A DNA stretch of 64,000 nucleotides from Prochlorococcus sp. AG-409-A10 (GTDB lineage: Bacteria; Cyanobacteriota; Cyanobacteriia; PCC-6307; Cyanobiaceae), in contig QCJG01000003.1 of assembly GCA_003216175.1 (NCBI GenBank), forward strand, positions 1 to 64,000, read 5' to 3'. The translations under genes were made by a program, and so were the position numbers. The notes under the pieces were generated by a model. That model was given only the letters and a program-made list of their open reading frames with translations, searched no databases and was not told where the DNA came from. Below are positions 30,774 to 38,413 of the stretch, in pieces. Numbering within the stretch: the first letter of the stretch is position 1; each line of letters opens with the position of its first letter.

Positions 30774-32009
30774 TTAATTAGGAATTCTTGAAGAAGAACT
30801 ACGGTCACTAGTAGCAATGTCACAAGAATTGATATGATGCCTCCATACTGTAATTATTTTTTTCTCAAACCTTTTTTTAAATGAATCTTGAGAAAAAGAA
30901 TTACTCCAATTTCTTATTACCTCAGAATTTAAATCTCTCCATAGTTTTTTTTCGTTAAAAAATTCAATTGCTTCAACTAAAGACTTCACTGTCTGAGTTG
31001 GGAACAAAAGTCCAGTGGCCACTTTAGCTGAATTAAATTTAAAGCATTTAACAGTATCTAAAACCCCTCCCTTGCCAAAAGCAATCACAGGAGCTCCTGA
31101 AGCCATCGCTTCCACAGGAGCTATTCCAAAATCCTCAATACCTGAATAAACGAATGCTCTACATCTGCTCATTAGATTTTCAATCTTCTCTTTACTTTGA
31201 AAGCCAAGAATTTGAACTGTTGGTCCTGCAAGCTCTTTTAAATATTCCTTTTCGACGCCATGACCAACAACTATTAAAGGTAGTTTGAGACTATTAAAAG
31301 CCCTAACAAGTAAATCAACTCTTTTGTTAGGAACCAATCTACAGACACTTAAATAGAAATCTTCTCTAGGTCTATTCCATTCGAAACGATTTACATCTAC
31401 GGGTGGATGCAGAACCGCTGATCGCCTTCTCCAATACTTCCAAATCCTCTTTGCCGTAAAATTAGAATTTGCCAATAAGTAATCTACTCTTGAGCTACTT
31501 AATTGATCCCATTGTCTCAAAGTATGTAATTGCCATCTAATTAATGGTCCTAAGCCAAATCTTCTTAAAAAAGATCGTTTCAAATATATATTCATTTGAT
31601 CCCAAGCGTATCTAACAGGTGTATGTACATAACTAATATGAAGTTGATCAGGCGAAGTCAAAATACCCTTAGCGACAAGATGACTACTGCTTATAATCAA
31701 TGGATATCCCTCTAAATCAAGTTGCTCTATTGCGAAAGGCAAAAGGGGTAAATATTGTTGAACATGTGAGATCCCAAATGGTAATTTTTGAATAAAGCTA
31801 GTTTTTACTTTTCGCTTAAATAACCAGCTATTTTTTTGTAAGTTCTCTTCATTAACCAAAGAAAAGAGCTCTGGCTGTGATGCGATTTCAGTTAACAAAT
31901 CATCAATTACCTGGACGACATTCTCAGCACCTCCTCTCGATCTTGAAGTAAACCATTCATGTACTAATGCAATATTGCTTGGAAGATGTAAAGATGAATT
32001 TACGCTCAA
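30774..32009 (-). CDS. Glycosyltransferase, GT4 family
   Basis: A two-domain GT-B enzyme of 411 residues. The N-terminal half has VHEWFTSRSRGGAENV, and the C-terminal nucleotide-sugar domain has the GT4 signature YSGIEDFGIAPVEAMASGAPVIAFGKGG with the two conserved Glu residues of the E-x7-E motif. The start codon is TTG, with no nearby ATG. The acceptor and sugar cannot be inferred. It precedes the sugar-phosphotransferase gene on the same strand by 45 bases, which indicates a polysaccharide operon. Confidence 0.92.
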   Translation of the reverse strand: MSVNSSLHLPSNIALVHEWFTSRSRGGAENVVQVIDDLLTEIASQPELFSLVNEENLQKNSWLFKRKVKTSFIQKLPFGISHVQQYLPLLPFAIEQLDLEGYPLIISSSHLVAKGILTSPDQLHISYVHTPVRYAWDQMNIYLKRSFLRRFGLGPLIRWQLHTLRQWDQLSSSRVDYLLANSNFTAKRIWKYWRRRSAVLHPPVDVNRFEWNRPREDFYLSVCRLVPNKRVDLLVRAFNSLKLPLIVVGHGVEKEYLKELAGPTVQILGFQSKEKIENLMSRCRAFVYSGIEDFGIAPVEAMASGAPVIAFGKGGVLDTVKCFKFNSAKVATGLLFPTQTVKSLVEAIEFFNEKKLWRDLNSEVIRNWSNSFSQDSFKKRFEKKIITVWRHHINSCDIATSDRSSSSRIPN

Positions 32010-32142
32010 AGTAAAAACCTTTAATCCAAAATTATCTTTAGTTTATTACAATCTAGATACAATGACAACTTAGACTTAAACCATCAATTATGCAAACTTA
32101 AATTATTTTTGATTAAGTTAGTCATCTTATAAAATAATCTCT

Positions 32143-32595
32143 CTAAAGAGTAATCGCAGTTTTTTCCAATGATGATAACAATGGATCAAAAAAGTAATGA
32201 AATGAACTACCACTAAATGAGAACAAATAAACACATCCACTTAATAATCCCAGAAAAACAAAGTATCTAACATAGCCACTTCTTCTTTTTAATTTAGCAA
32301 CTGAAAAAAGCATAATCAATAAGAAAACAAAACCTATTGATTCTGCAGATAGCAATGCTGATCTATCAACAACCAACTCAAGCTTGCCCCCAAATAGAAG
32401 ATCATTTCCTGCTATATTTTTTTTAAATAAAATAAAGTTGATTATTTCAGAAAATGTGAGACTTATAATTATAAAATATGATACTGGCTTTGTAAGCCTA
32501 TTCATTGTTTTATTAAAGCTCAATAAGAGTACAGCTATAAAAATAGATGCAATTATTGGAAGTCCGGGAATCAACCAAGCAAGATCTAATAGCAT
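32143..32595 (-). CDS. Orphan N-terminal NdhF-like fragment (150 residues, membrane)
   Basis: The sequence aligns by eye with the first ~120 residues of NADH dehydrogenase subunit 5 (NdhF/NuoL): LAWLIPGLPIIAS at the start, LLSFNKTMNRLTKPV where NdhF has ISFNQATNKLR, then LELVVDRSALLSAES and SGYVRYFVFLGLLSG where NdhF has DHLSALM and GYVRFYAYLSLF. It ends after about four membrane segments; the quinone/proton-channel core that should follow is missing, and the next 130 bases hold no continuation. It is either a decayed duplicate or a small protein derived from NdhF. The open frame is intact and has an ATG start. Confidence 0.65.
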   Translation of the reverse strand: MLLDLAWLIPGLPIIASIFIAVLLLSFNKTMNRLTKPVSYFIIISLTFSEIINFILFKKNIAGNDLLFGGKLELVVDRSALLSAESIGFVFLLIMLFSVAKLKRRSGYVRYFVFLGLLSGCVYLFSFSGSSFHYFFDPLLSSLEKTAITL

Positions 32596-32600
32596 AGTTA

Positions 32601-32714
32601 TTAAATAAGCTTAATTCCATATACAAGTGAAAATTCTTTTATTTGTTCTCGGGAACTAACCATAAAAAAGCGAGCTGAACTTAAAACAATTCCAATTGGA
32701 TTAGCACTACTCAT
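32601..32714 (-). CDS. Possible 37-residue small protein just upstream of the NdhF-like fragment
   Basis: An ATG-initiated frame ending five bases before the NdhF-like start. The translation opens MSSANPIGIVLSSARFF and closes EFSLVYGIKLI, with Arg/Lys between two hydrophobic parts. The tight spacing looks like an operon. The frame is short enough to occur by chance in this DNA, and I recognise no homologue, so it is offered only as a candidate. Confidence 0.3.
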   Translation of the reverse strand: MSSANPIGIVLSSARFFMVSSREQIKEFSLVYGIKLI

Positions 32715-33038
32715 TTCATAAAAACATATAATATTTTTTTAGCAAGAAAACGATCCAAAAACAAGCTATCAATTAATAGCAAAACAAAACTTAATAAGGA
32801 ATAAAATTAAGTTTGTTTCACTTTTAAATAAATATTTAGATTTTAGATGTTTAAGTCATATAAAATTAATTATTAGATATTATCATTTTTAATATTATTT
32901 TTTTTAATTAAGGTTCTTTACTAATTAATACGAAAGTTCACTAACTCAAGATAATCTGAACTTATTGGTAAATCTCAAAGAACGAAACCATAACAAAGTG
33001 TCTTATGATTAAATTATATAATTATGTTTTAAATTCAA
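32715..33038. other. AT-rich divergent spacer between the NdhF-like operon and the hli gene
   Basis: No convincing gene in 324 bases. It is very AT-rich, with an imperfect hairpin at 32782-32818 and a smaller one (GCTAT/ATAGC, 32765-32780) beside it. The region just before the hli ATG (TTATATAATTATG) is a plausible -10 element. It probably holds the promoters for both directions; a small RNA is possible but unsupported. Confidence 0.5.
32782..32818. repeat. Imperfect inverted repeat, 13 pairs with one bulged A
   Basis: The left arm AAACAAAACTTAAT pairs with the right arm ATTAAGTTTGTTT around a ten-base loop, with one unpaired A. It contains only two G-C pairs, so the structure is weak. It lies in the divergent spacer upstream of the hli gene and could be an operator, a small terminator or chance in AT-rich DNA. 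Confidence 0.5.
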
Positions 33039-33332
33039 ATGTCTGAAAATGATTTAGAGGTCAATAATCAAAGTATCGATTCAGAGCTAGATGATACAAA
33101 AACAATTGCACCCAAAAATGATCCAGAACTAATTGATCGTAACCAAAGTCTCAGTTCATACCCCAAGTGGATAAATAATAAAGGCGAAGAGGTAAAACAA
33201 GTTTTTGGTTTTAATGAAAATGCTGAACTTGTTAATGCCAGATTAGCTATGGTGGGTTTTTTGATGCTGATACTCACTGAATTAGTATTTGGTGGCGAAC
33301 CAGCAACGTTGAAAATTTTTGGAATTAGCTAG
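33039..33332 (+). CDS. High-light-inducible-type chlorophyll-binding protein (Hli/Scp, long form)
   Basis: 97 residues. The C-terminal part carries the one-helix chlorophyll-binding motif ENAELVNARLAMVGF (residues 60-74, with E63, N66 and R68 as pigment-ligating and salt-bridge residues), continuing into a hydrophobic helix LMLILTELVFGG. The N-terminal ~55 residues are hydrophilic, as in the longer Hli proteins common to all Prochlorococcus rather than the short phage-related type. It is likely in the thylakoid membrane, protecting photosystems during stress. It stands alone, divergent from the NdhF-like gene. Confidence 0.92.
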   Translation: MSENDLEVNNQSIDSELDDTKTIAPKNDPELIDRNQSLSSYPKWINNKGEEVKQVFGFNENAELVNARLAMVGFLMLILTELVFGGEPATLKIFGIS

Positions 33333-33388
33333 ATATCAAAGATTTATATTATATTTATTCCATTAACTTTCAAGATTTTTCAAAAGCT

Positions 33389-33601
33389 ATGAATAAAAAA
33401 ACATTAGTAGGTGTTTCATACGTATCTGCATGGGTAATTATTTGGGGAACAATTGGTTCACTTATTGATTTTTATTTCCTTCAAAATACATACCTTCCAG
33501 GCTCATTAGGTCAGTTTTTAACATTTATAATTACTGCTTTTATCTCTTCAATTACGGCTATATACATATTTCCAACAATAAATAATAAATTTATAAGTTA
33601 A
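33389..33601 (+). CDS. Small membrane protein of unknown function (70 residues, two spans)
   Basis: Two hydrophobic segments: about residues 5-30 (VGVSYVSAWVIIWGTIGSLIDFYF) and 41-62 (LGQFLTFIITAFISSITAIYIF), with a short polar loop between. I recognise no named family, though small two-span proteins of this sort are common in picocyanobacteria. It starts with ATG 57 bases after the hli gene on the same strand and may be co-transcribed with it. Its stop overlaps the end of the next, convergent gene by four bases. Confidence 0.65.
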   Translation: MNKKTLVGVSYVSAWVIIWGTIGSLIDFYFLQNTYLPGSLGQFLTFIITAFISSITAIYIFPTINNKFIS

Positions 33602-33837
33602 TAATGATAACGTTCAACAACTTTAGAAGGCTTGTCATTAATCCCCTTCTGATAAAGCAACCATTGATTTGTTTCAAGGTCGTGATCACAGCCTAAGCCT
33701 TCTAGTTCCGCAGACTTTAATCGCAATTCATAATGACATTGCTGATCAGCTTCAAAAGCGGATTTATAGCCAGTAAAAAAATAGAAATATCCAAGAATTA
33801 TTGCTATTAAAGATATAAATCCAATAATTATTTTCAT
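33598..33837 (-). CDS. Small exported or anchored protein of unknown function (79 residues)
   Basis: An N-terminal hydrophobic helix (MKIIIGFISLIAIILGYFYFF) acts as signal anchor, followed by a soluble ~55-residue domain with two cysteines (QQCHYEL and GLGCDHD) spaced to form a disulfide outside the cytoplasm. It is not recognised. ATG start. Convergent four-base overlap with the preceding gene. The protein-like composition and clean start make it likely real. Confidence 0.65.
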   Translation of the reverse strand: MKIIIGFISLIAIILGYFYFFTGYKSAFEADQQCHYELRLKSAELEGLGCDHDLETNQWLLYQKGINDKPSKVVERYHY

Positions 33838-33892
33838 AATAGTAAATAGGTTATTAATAATATATTAGCTATTATCCAAGATATAAAAATAT

Positions 33893-34081
33893 TTAGTATT
33901 TTTTATCTTTTACTGTTTCTGAAGGTATTTCACATTCAGTTAACTCTTGATCATTTAAACGATCTAATATACGAACCATATCAAGTGATGATAGCTCTCC
34001 ATTGGTTCCCCATTTAAGAGTTGTCTTTCGCTGTTGAGGAATCTTTTTTGACTTTTTCTCCTGATTTCCTTTTTGTTCCAT
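33893..34081 (-). CDS. Small soluble protein of unknown function (62 residues)
   Basis: A basic N-terminus (KGNQEKKSKKIPQQRKT) is followed by a short amphipathic helix, LSSLDMVRILDRLNDQELTECE, and a charged tail. No membrane segment and no named motif. It could be a nucleic-acid- or protein-binding peptide. ATG start with an A-rich upstream stretch. Support is the codon-like composition and the position in a row of small genes; it is not recognised. Confidence 0.5.
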   Translation of the reverse strand: MEQKGNQEKKSKKIPQQRKTTLKWGTNGELSSLDMVRILDRLNDQELTECEIPSETVKDKKY

Positions 34082-34251
34082 TACTAAAAAACAACTATAA
34101 AAAACATTAAATTATAAAGATACTATATCAAAACAAAAAAAAATATTCTTAGTCAAACTTAATTTTATTTTCCTTAATAGTAATATTTTCCTATTTTTAG
34201 TAATTCAAATAAATTGTTCCTAATCACTAAAATATTAAGTTGATAAAATCT

Positions 34252-34527
34252 CTAGCCTCTTCCAAAATTGTACACAAAGTCCTGGAATGAAGGATTATAA
34301 AAGTACACAAGCACACTAATAACCAATAAGACATTCAATCCGATTACTATTGAACCTATAATGACTCTCTGACGCTTACCTGGGACTTTATATTTCATTC
34401 CAGCTGGAAGGTTAACTAATACATCTGGATCATTAGAACTTGATTTCTTAAATTTATTACCTTTGGGCTCATTGGTCTTATTTGCTTTATCATTAGTTTT
34501 GTTGGATTTAAAAGCTTTGGAGCCCAT
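34252..34527 (-). CDS. Small tail-anchored membrane protein of unknown function (91 residues)
   Basis: The first ~40 residues are Lys/Asn/Ser-rich and probably disordered. A motif-like stretch VLVNLPAGMKYKVPGKRQR precedes one hydrophobic span (VIIGSIVIGLNVLLVISVLVYFY) and a short C-terminal tail. This shape suggests a protein with a cytoplasmic N-terminus anchored near its C-terminus. I recognise the general type from picocyanobacteria but no function. ATG start. Confidence 0.65.
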   Translation of the reverse strand: MGSKAFKSNKTNDKANKTNEPKGNKFKKSSSNDPDVLVNLPAGMKYKVPGKRQRVIIGSIVIGLNVLLVISVLVYFYNPSFQDFVYNFGRG

Positions 34528-34677
34528 TTTCTTAGTTAGAAGAATTTCTTTCTCTTTATAATTCTAAGCTTACTTAGGTAAATCAGATAAAAACATATTT
34601 TGTTCTAGTTTTTTCACATTAGTTTGTTGAATAAGCCAAAAATCAAGAATCAAGTGATTCATTTTTTTTAATTATAT

Positions 34678-35004
34678 TTAGCAATATTTCTTGATATCAT
34701 CAAGAATATTTTTAGCTTCATTTCTTTTGAAATTAGAATTCTTAGCCATTATTAAATTTGCCTCTAAACCAAGTAATCTAGTTTGACATGAAAACTTTTT
34801 ATTTATTTCAGCATTTTTTTGATAATCATGTATTTTAAATAATACTTCATTGCAATATTTTACGTCTTTATAACAACTCATTACCAACTTATAAATTGCC
34901 AAAGGGTCTCTCGCTTCATTTACTATCAAAGAATTTAAAGGAATTGATAAATATAGAAAAACCGCAGGTATGAATCTGAGTTTTTCAAATAGATAAGCAA
35001 TCAA
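34678..35004 (-). CDS. Putative exported small protein with conserved cysteines (108 residues)
   Basis: The N-terminus looks like an export signal (FIPAVFLYLSIPLNSLIV). The remaining ~80 residues are helical and contain four cysteines (MSCYKDVKYCNEV, KKFSCQTR and the C-terminal KKYC), suggesting disulfides in the periplasm or lumen. The start is TTG. No family is recognised. Reality rests on the signal-like start and sensible composition. Confidence 0.55.
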   Translation of the reverse strand: MIAYLFEKLRFIPAVFLYLSIPLNSLIVNEARDPLAIYKLVMSCYKDVKYCNEVLFKIHDYQKNAEINKKFSCQTRLLGLEANLIMAKNSNFKRNEAKNILDDIKKYC

Positions 35005-35077
35005 AACGTAATTTCCATGAAAATTAGTGAATAAAAAGAAGAGTTTTTTCTTAAAAATACAAATCCTAAATTTTCAC

Positions 35078-35105
35078 AAAAAAAGGACTCATTTTAAAAG
35101 AGTCC
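35078..35105 (-). terminator. Rho-independent terminator downstream of the HU gene
   Basis: Read on the minus strand: stem GGACTC pairs with GAGTCC around a nine-base AT-rich loop, followed directly by seven T residues. It begins about 43 bases after the HU stop codon. This is the clearest intrinsic terminator in the window. Confidence 0.85.
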
Positions 35106-35147
35106 CCCATTTAAAAAGGTAAGTAAGCAAAACAGCTTTAAAAATAC

Positions 35148-35423
35148 TTATCCCTGAACACGGTCCTTAAACAACTTGCCAGCAGTAAAAGCAGGAACTC
35201 GCTTAGCAGGTATTGCTATCTTTTCACCCGTTTTAGGGTTTAAACCCTGACGAGCAGAACGATCGCGGGGTTCAAAAGAGCCAAAGCCCAGAATGGAGAC
35301 TTTCTTACCCTCCACTACAGAATCAATTATGGTATCTATGGCGGCATCAATTACCAAAGATACGTCTGTTTTAGTTAGCTCTGTACGAGCCGCAACCAGG
35401 TTGACTAAATCTGCTTTGTTCAT
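35148..35423 (-). CDS. hup: DNA-binding protein HU
   Basis: A 91-residue histone-like protein: MNKADLVNLVAARTELTK, the VSILGFGSFEPRDRSAR beta-arm entry, GLNPKTGEKIAIPAKRVPAF and the closing GKLFKDRV. It bends and compacts DNA as a dimer. The frame stays open 288 bases further upstream, but the ATG at 35423 gives exactly the family's start, so the extension is rejected. A strong intrinsic terminator follows. Confidence 0.96.
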   Translation of the reverse strand: MNKADLVNLVAARTELTKTDVSLVIDAAIDTIIDSVVEGKKVSILGFGSFEPRDRSARQGLNPKTGEKIAIPAKRVPAFTAGKLFKDRVQG

Positions 35424-36180
35424 TGGAAAGATTGTATGTAGCAGGGAGTAAGAGGAGGGAAACCAATAGGAATTAGTTTCCAAAAAACTCAATCTTGCTA
35501 ATGGTATGGAGCAAATCACTTGCCTGCAACCCAAAGGACTTGTGGTAGTAAGCTTTCTAAAAAATATATGTGCATTTTTTCTTGATTCATCAATCTTACC
35601 AAGGCTTAAACTAAATAGTTTAATAAAATATGCAAATTTCCTATGTTCCCCAAGAAGCTTTTCAGGGCAATACTTCTCAGAGGATGAGTTTCCATATTTA
35701 TCTTCTAACAAAGCACTGAAGTTTGAAATTAATTATTTTTCCTTACAAAAAAACAGACATTTAATTAAATTCTTATGAATTTAACAAGGTCTGCAGAACA
35801 GCACATTTATTGGTATTACAAAATAATAACCATACAAAAAAGAGAGGAATAAATGACAAATCAGAACTTTTCTAACTCTGGGACATTCATGTTGAAGCTG
35901 TAATAGCTATAAAAGCTAAAAAAATTTTTTCTTGGCTATTTTCAAAAGATTTGATTCTCAAGTGGGATTAAGTGTTTTTCAACTGCATTCAGAACCCAAC
36001 TCGCAAACAATAACGAAGCGCTCACGCAAAAACGATTTAGTATTAATTAAAAAAAAGAACCTCATTCTCAATAAAAGTTTCTTTTAAAAATATTTTTCGT
36101 TTTTCATAACTTGTTAAAACGAACTAACCATTTAACTTATATGGAGATTTACTTGATTATTTTTATAAAGGTAAAAAAAA
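35424..36180. other. 757-base gap between HU and the debranching enzyme gene
   Basis: I see no gene I can support. Two overlapping frames on opposite strands stay open (minus 35424-35711, plus 35506-35778), but neither gives a recognisable protein and the minus one is only the upstream extension of HU. The part after about 35800 is AT-rich with many stops. It must contain promoters for HU (leftward) and the debranching enzyme (rightward). Confidence 0.5.
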
Positions 36181-38241
36181 TTGGGAAAAATAAAAGTTGG
36201 TTCAGCATGGCCTTTGGGTAGTTCAATTACTCCTAATGGAGTTAATTTCTCTATAGCAGCACCACATGCAAGACATGTAGAATTATTAATCTTCCAGAAT
36301 GAAAATGACGACTATGCACATGAAACAATATCTTTAGGCCAGAAAAACAGATCTGGAGATTATTGGCACGTTGAAGTAGATGGATTAACTGAAGGCACTT
36401 TATATGGATATAAAGTATCAATTGACGAGCACAGAGCGACTCAAGAAGATATTATTTTAGATCCATGTGCTAGGGCAATTACAGGGTGGAAGCATTACAT
36501 AAGGAATCAAGAAGGAAAAGTAAGTCATGGTTATAGTCGTTGTCTAAAGGGAGTAGTAACTAAAAGAGATTATTTTGATTTTAAATCTCATCCAAGGCCT
36601 AAATATTCATGGAATGAAACTATTATTTATGAATTACATGTAGGTGGATTCACTAAAAATAATGATTCAAATATTAGCGAAGAGAAAAAAGGAACTTTTA
36701 AAGGATTAATTGAAAAGATACCTTATCTAAAAAGTCTTGGTATTACATCAATTGAACTTCTTCCAGTCTTCGCTTTTGATGCTAGTGATGCACCTAAAGG
36801 ACTAATTAATTATTGGGGTTATAGCCCTATAAATTGGTTCACACCACATCAAGGTTTTATAGATAGTTTTAATCCATTAGATGCAAGGAAGCAATTTAAG
36901 CAGTTTGTAGAAGTTTGTCATGATAATGGGCTAGAAGTATTAATCGATGTTGTTTATAATCACACAACTGAAGGTAATCAAAATGGTCCAAGGATAAGTT
37001 GGAAAAGTTTTGGTCCTAAAACTTACTACCATCAAGATGAAAATGAAAATTATCAAGATGTAAGTGGATGTGGAAATAGTATTGCTGCGAATCGTCCTTT
37101 AGTTAGAACATTAATATTAGAATCATTACGTTGTTGGGCAATTGAGTTAGGTGTTGATGGATTTCGTTTTGACTTAGGTATTGCTTTGAGTAGAGGTGAA
37201 AATTTAATTCCTTTAGATGAACCTCCCCTATTTGAAGAAATTGAAGCAGATCCTAAACTAAGTGATATTAAATTAATCAGTGAGCCCTGGGATTGTGGAG
37301 GACTTTACAAACTAGGTGATTTCCCTGCGAAGAGATTCAGAACATGGAATGGTCATTTTAGAGATGATATTAGAAGATTTTGGAAAGGTGAAAAAGGCAC
37401 AATATGGCCACTAAAAGATAGATTAACAGGTAATAAATCACTATATAATGATAATAATTTAGCAAATATATTTAGTATAAATTTCATAACTTCTCATGAT
37501 GGATTTACTTTAAAAGATTTAGTAAGTTTTAACAAAAAGCATAATCTTGCAAATGGTGAGAATAATCGAGATGGGGAAAACAATAATAATAGTTATAATT
37601 ATGGAATTGAAGGACCAACTACTAATAAAGAAATAAACAAGTTAAGGCAAAAACAACAAAGAAATCTTCTTGCAACACTCCTTTTATCACCTGGTGTCCC
37701 AATGATTTTAATGGGAGACGAAGTAGGTAGAAGCCAAGGAGGCAATAACAACACATGGTGTCAAGACAACCCACTTGGTTGGATGGATTGGAATCACAAG
37801 AATTGGGATCATGACTTAAAAGAATTTATATTAAAGCTAATATCTCTAAGGAAACAACTACCTGAGTTCTTCAGTCCTGATAGTATTTATGAATGTAAAA
37901 AAGATAATACAAAGTTCAAAAAATCCCATTTTTGGATTCAGTGGCATGGAATTAAAGTAAATAATCCTGACTGGGGTGACTGGTCACATACTCTTGGATT
38001 TAGCATTAACAAAAAGAATGAGGGCTCAGCAATCTGGCTTGGCTTTAATGCTTACAAAGAATCAATGCTTTTTGAATTGCCAACTCCAATTTCTCCTTGG
38101 AAAAAATACATTGATACCTCTATTTTAAAAACTAAAAATGTCTCTAAAAAACCTTTAGCGAATCAATCAAATGTCCGGATTGAAAGTAACAGTTTAGTGA
38201 TGATGGTCTCAAGTGAGTACTCAAAAAAAATTAAGTTATGA
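36181..38241 (+). CDS. glgX: Glycogen debranching enzyme, isoamylase/GlgX type
   Basis: A 686-residue GH13 enzyme that hydrolyses alpha-1,6 branches. The N-terminal CBM48 domain (about 1-140, VNFSIAAPHARHVELLIF) is followed by the TIM barrel with conserved regions VLIDVVYNHTTEGN, VDGFRFDLGIAL (nucleophile Asp), LISEPWD (acid/base Glu) and ITSHDGFTLKDLV (transition-state Asp), then a C-terminal beta-domain. The start is TTG, which directly precedes the family's opening GSAWPLGS. It works with glycogen phosphorylase in night-time carbon use. A GPH-type sugar transporter gene follows after a divergent tRNA. Confidence 0.94.
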   Translation: MGKIKVGSAWPLGSSITPNGVNFSIAAPHARHVELLIFQNENDDYAHETISLGQKNRSGDYWHVEVDGLTEGTLYGYKVSIDEHRATQEDIILDPCARAITGWKHYIRNQEGKVSHGYSRCLKGVVTKRDYFDFKSHPRPKYSWNETIIYELHVGGFTKNNDSNISEEKKGTFKGLIEKIPYLKSLGITSIELLPVFAFDASDAPKGLINYWGYSPINWFTPHQGFIDSFNPLDARKQFKQFVEVCHDNGLEVLIDVVYNHTTEGNQNGPRISWKSFGPKTYYHQDENENYQDVSGCGNSIAANRPLVRTLILESLRCWAIELGVDGFRFDLGIALSRGENLIPLDEPPLFEEIEADPKLSDIKLISEPWDCGGLYKLGDFPAKRFRTWNGHFRDDIRRFWKGEKGTIWPLKDRLTGNKSLYNDNNLANIFSINFITSHDGFTLKDLVSFNKKHNLANGENNRDGENNNNSYNYGIEGPTTNKEINKLRQKQQRNLLATLLLSPGVPMILMGDEVGRSQGGNNNTWCQDNPLGWMDWNHKNWDHDLKEFILKLISLRKQLPEFFSPDSIYECKKDNTKFKKSHFWIQWHGIKVNNPDWGDWSHTLGFSINKKNEGSAIWLGFNAYKESMLFELPTPISPWKKYIDTSILKTKNVSKKPLANQSNVRIESNSLVMMVSSEYSKKIKL

Positions 38242-38253
38242 GAGTAAAAATAA

Positions 38254-38324
<71 letters not shown>

Positions 38325-38413
38325 GCTAGAACTAAAGATCTACTCACTGTTGGAGTAAAAGGTAATTCAGCTTTCTCCATTATGACCTTGAGAGTCCCAT
38401 TATCCAAAAAATA

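Noticed and set aside
32046..35147. Genomic island or prophage boundary
   Set aside because: No integrase, transposase, tRNA-flanking repeat or other mobility signature is present; high AT and small genes alone do not establish an island.
35424..35711. 96-codon N-terminal extension of HU
   Set aside because: HU proteins begin at MNKADLV; the upstream translation has no HU-like or other recognisable content.
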